From contig CM046342.1 in assembly GCA_025403435.1 (NCBI GenBank), forward strand, positions 17,362,519 to 17,426,518: 64,000 nucleotides of DNA. Direction: 5' to 3'. Shown here piece by piece: positions 57,239-64,000 of the stretch. The stretch's first letter is position 1, and every line of letters begins with the position of its first letter. Below the pieces are notes generated by a model that was not told where the DNA came from, did not search any database, and was given only the letters and a program-made list of their open reading frames with translations. The position numbers and the translations under genes were made by a program. The stretch is from Artocarpus heterophyllus (lineage: Eukaryota; Streptophyta; Magnoliopsida; Rosales; Moraceae).

Positions 57239-59155
57239 TGTTGAAAAAATAGTACGTAACAGAAATTAAAAATTTTTATACCAAAGTATTTCCAAAACAT
57301 AAGTTTGGCGCGCTATGTGCATAAATTAACCAGATCTTACTAACATTGTTTGCTGAAGAGCTCCTGCAATCGATGAAGAGAAGAACGTTCCAGAAGAGCC
57401 TCAACTAACTGGTCTACTTTGCTATTCTCTATCCACGATTGGAGTATGTGTAGGCGCACAATGTATAGCTCTTCCCCAGTGACTCGCCTTCTAACCAATT
57501 GAGAAATACCCAGAACTACCATTCGTGATTTGTGAACAATGACTCTTTAAGGGAGTTTCATAGAATCACAGTACAAAGTGCTCACTCTTGATCTCTCAAC
57601 TGATCTCAATAACCTTTAAGTCTCACTCTCTATTTATAGAGGTCATCCCTAAGGTTGATTATTATTAGATAAGGCCTCAAAAATTTGATTTTTGATCAAT
57701 ATCTAATAAAATCATGTAAAAATGCGTGATCAGAATGTCGTTCGGTCAGCAGGCCGGAATGGCAGATCGATCTATTGAACTTACTCCATCGGCAGGCCTA
57801 ACTTGAAAATCGACTTGACTTGCCAAACTTATGATTAATGATCCATGCGAATCATTTATTTCCCACTAGAAATTCTTTGGATAAAGCCTTAGTTTTAATT
57901 TAAATAACCTAATAGAGAAGTTAACTAATTAAAACAACCATATCTAGATAATCTCTAGAAAACTAAATATTTCGGATAATTCAACAAGTTTATCTTGAAT
58001 TAATTTGTCACAAAATTAATTCAACCGATAAACAGACATGAATTGTATGATCCTATCAAATTTTAGCCAATCCAATAATTTAACATAAATCACTAATTTA
58101 TTAGAAAAAGCACGCCATATTGTTACAGGATTTATTATGAGCTAGCAAAGGGGACCTGATGGACCTATATAGTTCAAGCTCCTGATAATTATGAAACCCA
58201 TTATCCTAGATATACATTTCATGATTATCAACTCTAACGCTACTCCACTAAAAGTTTAGAGCTGTATTCCCAAACTATATAGAATTAGGAAGCCCGAATA
58301 GCTAAGTCTCCATGGCATATCATAATGTATCGTATCTTCATAGGATATCTATAATCGGCCTAAGGATAAATTCTTCCTTATCTTCTTGATTATTTTTCTC
58401 TTACGTTCCATTATCTCACCATCGAAAAACTTACCATTCTAAGATAGTATACCATTCGGTTAGACCTATGTATCCAAATAGTTGAGCGCTCTAGTTTTCC
58501 AATTATAGGACCATGCAAATAAGAGGATATCATCGACTCCTAAAAAGGAGCTATAGATTCTATATCTATGAATAACAAGTCTACGCTATCTAGAGTCAGG
58601 TCTCTAATGTACTAGTATGCATATTTAGTACATCAAAAGACATAAGCTAAGACAACAGGCTCACTATTCATTTCAGGATTAAGATACAACAAATATAATT
58701 GTCTAAAGTGAATTGATTTGCCAAGATAGAACTATTAATCCAAATCACTTACACTTTATGTCCCGATCCAATACATCGTCACCTATGACAATGCACCAAT
58801 GTTTCTCTTTGCGGAGTCCACCTTCGATGGCTAAGACAAACCATCTTCCGTTAGGGATATAGACAACATAACAATCTTTGCATGAATAAAGCACCTAACT
58901 TTATTCCCTCGATTGTGGATCTTATGATTTAGACTGTCACCTTTAGAATCATGTCTTCCACATACTCTATCCAACATATGCCTGATTCTAAAGGCTTAGA
59001 TTGACAGTCTCAGACTTTTGTTTACTTATCATATATCCAACAAATATGAACATATAGAGGACAACTATTTGGTATGTAAATAATAAACTCTTTATTGATA
59101 AAAGTGTCTCTAAAACATGTTACATTTTTACTCCTTAGGGCATACATGTCTAATA
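57239..59155 (-). repeat. copia-B2 5' LTR (1917 bp)
   Basis: It runs from TGTTGAAAAAATAGTACG to GCATACATGTCTAATA on the plus strand; the terminal CTAACA has decayed to CTAATA. A TATA box is at 57631-57638 and a decayed palindrome cluster at about 57740-57830. Several small deletions, among them one in the GTGGGTGTCACC region, explain the shorter length. Confidence 0.88.
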
Positions 59156-59640
59156 GTTCGAACTTGGAATCTACTAGATTTCAACTTAATTTTGTTTGAA
59201 ACAAAGAAGTGTCAATTGCCTCTGGTTGCTGGTGCGCGTACTGGGTTGTAATTTGTCAAGTTTTAACTTAGAACCTACTAGATTTCAACATATTTTCTTT
59301 GAAATAAAGAAGCGCCAATCACCTTCGGTTGCCAAAACGAGTGTCGAATTGTAACCTAGAACCTACTAGATCCTAATATATTATCTTTAAAACAAAAAAA
59401 TGCCAACCACCTTTGATAGTCGACGCATGGTGCTGGAGCATAATCGAACCTACCTGATTCTGCCCTAGAACTCGCCAGATTCTAACACGAAACTAGCCAG
59501 ATTCCATCCAAAAACTTGCTAGAATTGCAATATTTCATCTAGGAACCCACTAGATTCCAACATGGAACCCACCATATTCTATCCAAAAAAGCGCTAGCAT
59601 CACCAGATTCTATCCTAAACACGAAAAAACCCAACGGAAC
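59156..59640. repeat. Minisatellite with two unit sizes (about 21 bp and about 100 bp)
   Basis: Units of roughly 90-105 bp begin GAACCTACTAGATTTCAAC and contain GAAACAAAGAAG and CAATCACC-like blocks (three copies to about 59450). They are followed by shorter units such as GAACCCACTAGATTCCAACA. The array continues the fragment at 47281-47345. Confidence 0.75.
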
Positions 59641-60104
59641 CCTTCATCTGTCCCAAAACCTATCAGGTTCCATTTAAATACTAACAGCAAATTCAAATCT
59701 TTAATCAAATCATAAAAAATCCATAATATTTAAACAAATAAAAATTAACAAACTCAAGAGCCAACAAAAATCTCCAAAACTCTAAAAGGGTCAAAATTGT
59801 CACAATGAAATTCAGATTACAGTCACAATGATCTTGAAAAAAATGAAATAATAATTATGAACACCATTAAAGCATAAAACTAAACATAAACACGCCTCAA
59901 CGGAAAATAAAGACCAATCACAAACACTGATATACAAGTTTCATTATATTACGTTTTAGGAAATAAAATTAATAGAGGAAAGAAACAATAAAATACAAAA
60001 TTAATTGGTATAGATCTAGCTGCATAAAACTGTATAGATCTAGACAAATCCATGCAAGTCTAATCGAATCTGTTATAGTGCTGCTAGGATCTTCTCATCG
60101 GTGA

Positions 60105-60535
60105 GATCATAAACTTTAGTGCACATTCAAGTTTAGAGTTGGCTCGGGAGCTTCAATTATAGATCTGACGATGATCTGCACTGTCGATGACATAGCTTGA
60201 AAGGGAGTTAACCAAATCACTAAAATCTGTAGCCAATAATGACTGGTAAAATTGCAAACTCAAATATGCATTTGAGTTTGGAGTTGGTTTAGGAGCTTTG
60301 ATTTGGAGATCTAACGATGGTATGCACCGTTGATGGCATGGCTTGGAAGGGAGGCAAACAGATCGCTCAAACTTGCAGACAATGATGACCAGCAAGATCG
60401 TAAACTCCTGTACATATTCAAGTTTGGAGTTAGGTCGAGAGCTTTGATTGGAGATCTAATAATGATCTGTATCGTTGATGATGTCGCTTAAAAGGGAGAC
60501 AAGCAGATTGCTTAAAATCATGACCAACAATGCCT
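60105..60535. repeat. Tandem repeat, three units of about 145 bp
   Basis: Units start at 60105 (GATCATAAACT), 60250 (AATTGCAAACT) and 60396 (GATCGTAAACT). Each holds GGAGTT, GAGCTT, GATCTGACGATGATCTG-like and AAGGGAG blocks in the same order. Divergence of about 20 percent between units suggests an old array. Confidence 0.8.
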
Positions 60536-60599
60536 ATAGTGAGTTAAAAATACAACTTCGAGCTGAGAAGTGTGAGAGAGGGAAAGAGAAAAGGATGTG

Positions 60600-63500
60600 T
60601 AGTGAAAGGATAGAGAGCGGGTGATGGGCCTTGAGGGAAGCACCAAATTAAACCTTGCTTATTGTTGTTATTATGTGTGGTGGAGAGTAAGCATCAATTG
60701 TGTAGAGGATTGGGTCTAATTAATTAGTTCATTATTAAATGTAATGGAGAGTAAGAATCGATCTCTTAGAGGATTAGGTCTAATTAATTAGTTATTAACA
60801 CTAAAACCTAATTAGTAATGGGGTTTTGAATTTAATTAACTAAATTAACAAATTAAAGAAAACATAAGAAAATAAATAAAATAAAACAACAATAATAAAA
60901 CTAGTTAAAGGATCACTCGCCACTGCTAGATAATAACCATACAATTAATAATAGAATTATCCCCAATTAACTATCAAAACTACGAACCATAGATAGTTAC
61001 AAACACTGCATCCCAATCTTTTCTTAGTTTGTAGATTTAATATGACAAGCACTTTTTTAAAGCCCATTCCACTAAATGATTTAGAATAAGCTCTCTAGAT
61101 TTAATCTAACAGAAGCATTAACATGAGAAAGGTAGGTTAATCAAGGCAACAATCATTCAAGCTCGGACTATTTAACCTAGGCTATGCTCCACATGCAATC
61201 AAACAAAAACTTGACCATAATCAATTATCACAATTCGCTACTAATGATTTGAATAATAAGACAATTATGGACCAAGCTTTCTAATTTAGGGATAGATTAA
61301 TTTCAAGCCCTATTTAGTTGGCCACCCAAACAGAACAAGAAAATGATCATGAACATTAATAATAGAAGAATACAAACAATCCCAATTGGAAAATTAGAAA
61401 ATAATTCTAAAAATTAATCAGATAGTTATGTCTAGGGTTTTGAAATTCCCTTTAACCAAAACAAAACTACAATAACATAATTGAAAAAGAAAATAAAGAA
61501 GTAATAAAGAAAAGAATGATCATGGCATCGATGAATTCTCCATTTAGACGAAATTCCTTGAGCCACCAATGGAGCCTCTCCTCTTTTTTTCTTCTTTTTC
61601 TTCATTTTCTAAGACTGAGAAAAACTAATACAAACTAAAAAACTGATATTTATCTTGTTTTTGAATTGGTTTTTATTGTTTTGGTCTTTTAGGGTTGAAA
61701 AGAGGTAAGTTTGGCTTTAAATTCGGCCAAATTCAGGCAAAATTGAAAGGATGCATAGGGACGTGCTTGGTTTCCTTACGCAATGCAATTTTAAGGCTGC
61801 AAATTTAGCTTTTGCATGCAGGGGAACACTTCTTTGCTCACGACCGTGTGCTCTACAGGCTATGGCACCACCGTGAGGTCTGCTGCTCACTATTGTATAG
61901 GCTGTCTGTGCTGCAACGAGGAGGCACATGTTTTGCCGTGCAGCCACATAGCTGGTTAGGCTAAATGATGCCGAATTCATCGTTTTGCACCCAATTCTCA
62001 TCTGATTCGCTTTCGACGACCCTCGATTGACTTCGAATAATATTTGTGATTCTTGATGCTCTAAAATCCATATTTTTAACCTCTTTTTAACCTTTTATAT
62101 TAAATCCTTTATAAAATACAAAAACAAAATAAAACATAATAAAACTCAAAAACTAACAAAATAAATATATGGAAGAATGATTGAAAATATGTCAAATTAT
62201 GCACTTATTAAGCTCTGCTACACTTATCTTTTGCTACTTCTTGAGTAAAACCTAAATACGAATAAATAACAAACCAAAAAAAGAAGAAACCCAACTTTCC
62301 AACCTTTTACCTTAGAGAACAATAAGAGTTACGGACTTGAAATCAAACAAATATTGTATTAAATCATTAGCCTTTCCTAAGCTAATACATCCTATAATTA
62401 TTCTACTCATGTGTGAGTGAGATAGCCAATGTTACAGATATTGAGACAACACATACTCTGAAAATAAATAAACCTTTATAGTCCCTATAGAAATGATCAC
62501 CCATTTTTAGTTGAAAAGATTAAATGTCATAGGCTCCTCCTTTGGAGCAAATCTCCACTATGCCAAAGGCACCATTTGAAATCAAAAAGGTCTTCGATAT
62601 TGGTTGTAATAGGGCCAATGGGTAGTGGTTAAAAGAAAGAAAGGATAGGATGCCATAAAGTTCTAAAAACTTCATAGATTTAGAGACATCATAATATTCT
62701 TCAATGAACACCTCTCAAAACACCACGAAATTCTTATATAGGCCAAATATCATTGTGTTGAGCCTTGTAACATTCTAACAACTTTGCAACACCCAAAAAT
62801 AAATATAGGAAAGGTCAATATATTTATTGAATAAAAAATTTTCTTTTTTCATTATTTTTTCTCCTTTTTTTTTCTTTCGAAATATATTTTTCATTTTTTT
62901 CATTTTCTATGTTTCCTTTTTTTTTGAGCTATCTTTACAAAAATTTCCCTTCCTTCTTTCTTGATTCAATTCTCTTCCCTATGTTTATCTTCTATTCCCA
63001 ACCCAATTCCTTACAAAATCTCCCTTCAATCATGAGATAAGTTTCTAAGCTCTAATTTATCTTTAGAACAAGAGTAATATATGAGTATACTAGGCTAGGT
63101 AAGGAGCAAAGAAAAATGTCTACATGGAAAGCTCAAATTGGCTTACTACGAGGATGTCCTCTTGGAACATCAATCAGGGCTCTGGCTTATTTGGCCTTAG
63201 TGTTAGAGAACCTAATACCTCAAATCCTTTTCCACGTGATGCATGATTAGCCATTTGCTCGAAAGCCTTCCCGACAAGTCAAAATTAAAGTGAATGTTCG
63301 AATAAGGGTATAAGAATATACTTAATTTTACATATGCATTCCATTACCAAATAACAAGGCTATATGCATTTAGTGTGAGTATAATTTTCATAAAAATACA
63401 TTAACAAAAGAATGACATTAAGATTTAACACAACACTTATAATCAATCAAGACCATAAAATTTAATATTCGGCTCTCATCAAGAAGTTAGAAGGGATCCT

Positions 63501-63829
63501 AAGACACAAAAACCTAAAATCTAAAACAAAACTTAAGAACCTAAAAGTAATACAAAAAATTATACGAAAAATTTTAAATTTTTGTTTTTTATAAAAAAAA
63601 AAAAAGAAAACAAGAAAACAAAAACCTAATCCTAAATCCTTCCTCCCCATACTTAATCCTTACATTGTCCTCAATGTAAGACTAAGCATAAAACAAAAGA
63701 GAAAAACAAAAACACAAGATAATAAAAACAAAAAAGATAAAGTGGAGGAGAGTAAAAAGAGTCAAATATGTTTCAGTGTGCTCTCCATTCATTCGATTAT
63801 GTCCCACAAAGTACTTGATTTATTGTTCT
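60600..63829 (-). other. AT-rich noncoding DNA, probably remains of a Tat/Athila-type gypsy element
   Basis: A 64-bp direct repeat lies at 60681-60795 (TGGAGAGTAAG twice, each ending GGTCTAATTAATTAGTT). At 63641-63680 the minus strand carries an ACATTGAGGACAATGTAAG block followed by a purine-rich GGGGAGGAAGG run. I recall this as characteristic of the 3' noncoding part of Tat/Athila elements. An LTR would then lie to the left, and the GC-richer stretch at 61740-61990 fits that type. I cannot find its ends or primer-binding site. The 94-codon frame at 61717-62001 has no recognisable domain. Confidence 0.4.
63641..63680 (-). other. Tat/Athila-type polypurine-proximal signature
   Basis: On the minus strand TTACATTGAGGACAATGTAA is itself an inverted repeat (TTACATTG / CAATGTAA) and is followed by AGTATGGGGAGG. 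The assignment rests on recollection of the family's conserved block. Confidence 0.5.
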
Positions 63830-64000
63830 TGTTAGACATGTATGCCCTAAGGAGTAAAAATATAATAAGTTTTTAGAGACATTTTTTATCAATAAAGAAG
63901 TTATTCATTATTTATATACCAAATCTTGTCCTCTTTACGTTCATATTTGTTGAATGTATGTTAAGCAAACAATAGTCTGAGACTGTCAGTCTAAACCTTC
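63830..64000 (+). repeat. Start of a plus-strand copia-B LTR (cut by window end)
   Basis: TGTTAGACATGTATGCCCTA begins here and the following 170 bp match the outer ends of the copia-B LTRs (reverse complement of about 33780-33951). The orientation is opposite to copia-B1 and B2. Whether a full element follows is not visible. Confidence 0.88.

Larger units (their letters stand above)
47390..59155 (-). mobile_element. Ty1/copia element copia-B2 with nested insertion
   Basis: This is a second copy of the copia-B family on the minus strand: LTR (59155-57239), primer-binding site, leader, broken gag-pol, polypurine tract, LTR (51591-47390). A 2133-bp TG...CA insertion lies in the last LTR. Flanks read GTTTC (47385-47389) and GTTCG (59156-59160), a plausible decayed 5-bp duplication. 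The target reads continuously across the gap when compared with a neighbouring repeat unit near 59250. The copy is more decayed than copia-B1. Confidence 0.88.

Noticed and set aside
61717..62001. 94-codon minus-strand frame in GC-richer DNA
   Set aside because: There is no recognisable domain or support from a second copy; it is more likely part of a decayed gypsy LTR.
1..64000. Host protein-coding genes, tRNA or rRNA genes
   Set aside because: No frame outside the retrotransposons shows recognisable protein content, and the only tRNA-related sequences are the short primer-binding sites.

Overview
The window is nuclear DNA of a flowering plant, most likely a eudicot with a repeat-rich genome; the species cannot be told from this sequence. 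It is AT-rich and I found no host protein-coding gene, rRNA or tRNA gene. More than two thirds of it is LTR retrotransposon, in several nested layers that the sequence resolves to the base through TG...CA ends, primer-binding sites, polypurine tracts and target-site duplications (TSDs).

Layout. (1) 1-11814: a tandem of a Ty3/gypsy chromovirus family (here gypsy-A, Tekay/Del-like). It runs partial pol, LTR, complete gag-pol with one intact 1530-codon ORF, LTR; two internal regions share the middle LTR. Its right end lies inside the RNase H region of a different Ty1/copia element, whose 3' end and LTR follow (11815-about 12684). (2) 12685-17379: AT-rich DNA with microsatellites and short tandem duplications. 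(3) 17380-19481: an old gypsy-A LTR cut near its end by a truncated copia-B LTR (19482-20690). (4) 21140-33951: a Ty1/copia element on the minus strand (copia-B1, TSD GTAGG), split between reverse transcriptase and RNase H by a 3116-bp solo gypsy-like LTR (gypsy-C, TSD CTGCC). (5) 35900-44988: a complete but decayed gypsy-A copy with TSD TCGAT. (6) 47390-59155: a second decayed copia-B copy (copia-B2, minus strand), with a 2133-bp TG...CA insertion in one LTR. It sits in a minisatellite whose remains flank it on both sides. (7) 59156-63829: minisatellite, a 145-bp triplicated repeat and AT-rich DNA with a Tat/Athila-type gypsy signature. (8) 63830 to the end: the start of a third copia-B LTR, in plus orientation.

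How the parts work. In gypsy-A, Gag would form the particle, protease, reverse transcriptase and RNase H would make cDNA primed by initiator tRNA-Met, and an integrase with a GPY/F module and a chromodomain-like tail would insert it. Only the copy at 5012-9604 looks able to do this. The copia-B copies carry stop codons, frameshifts and lost catalytic residues.

Most unusual signals. A near-palindromic GC-rich motif, TTCGGC-AG-GCCGAA, occurs in clusters of 4-10 copies in the LTRs or leaders of at least three unrelated retrotransposon families, in both orientations. A stem-loop in the gypsy LTRs shows a compensatory base-pair change between families. The copia-B leader is unusually long and carries consecutive inverted repeats with CCTAGG-type palindromes in their loops, conserved between two old copies.
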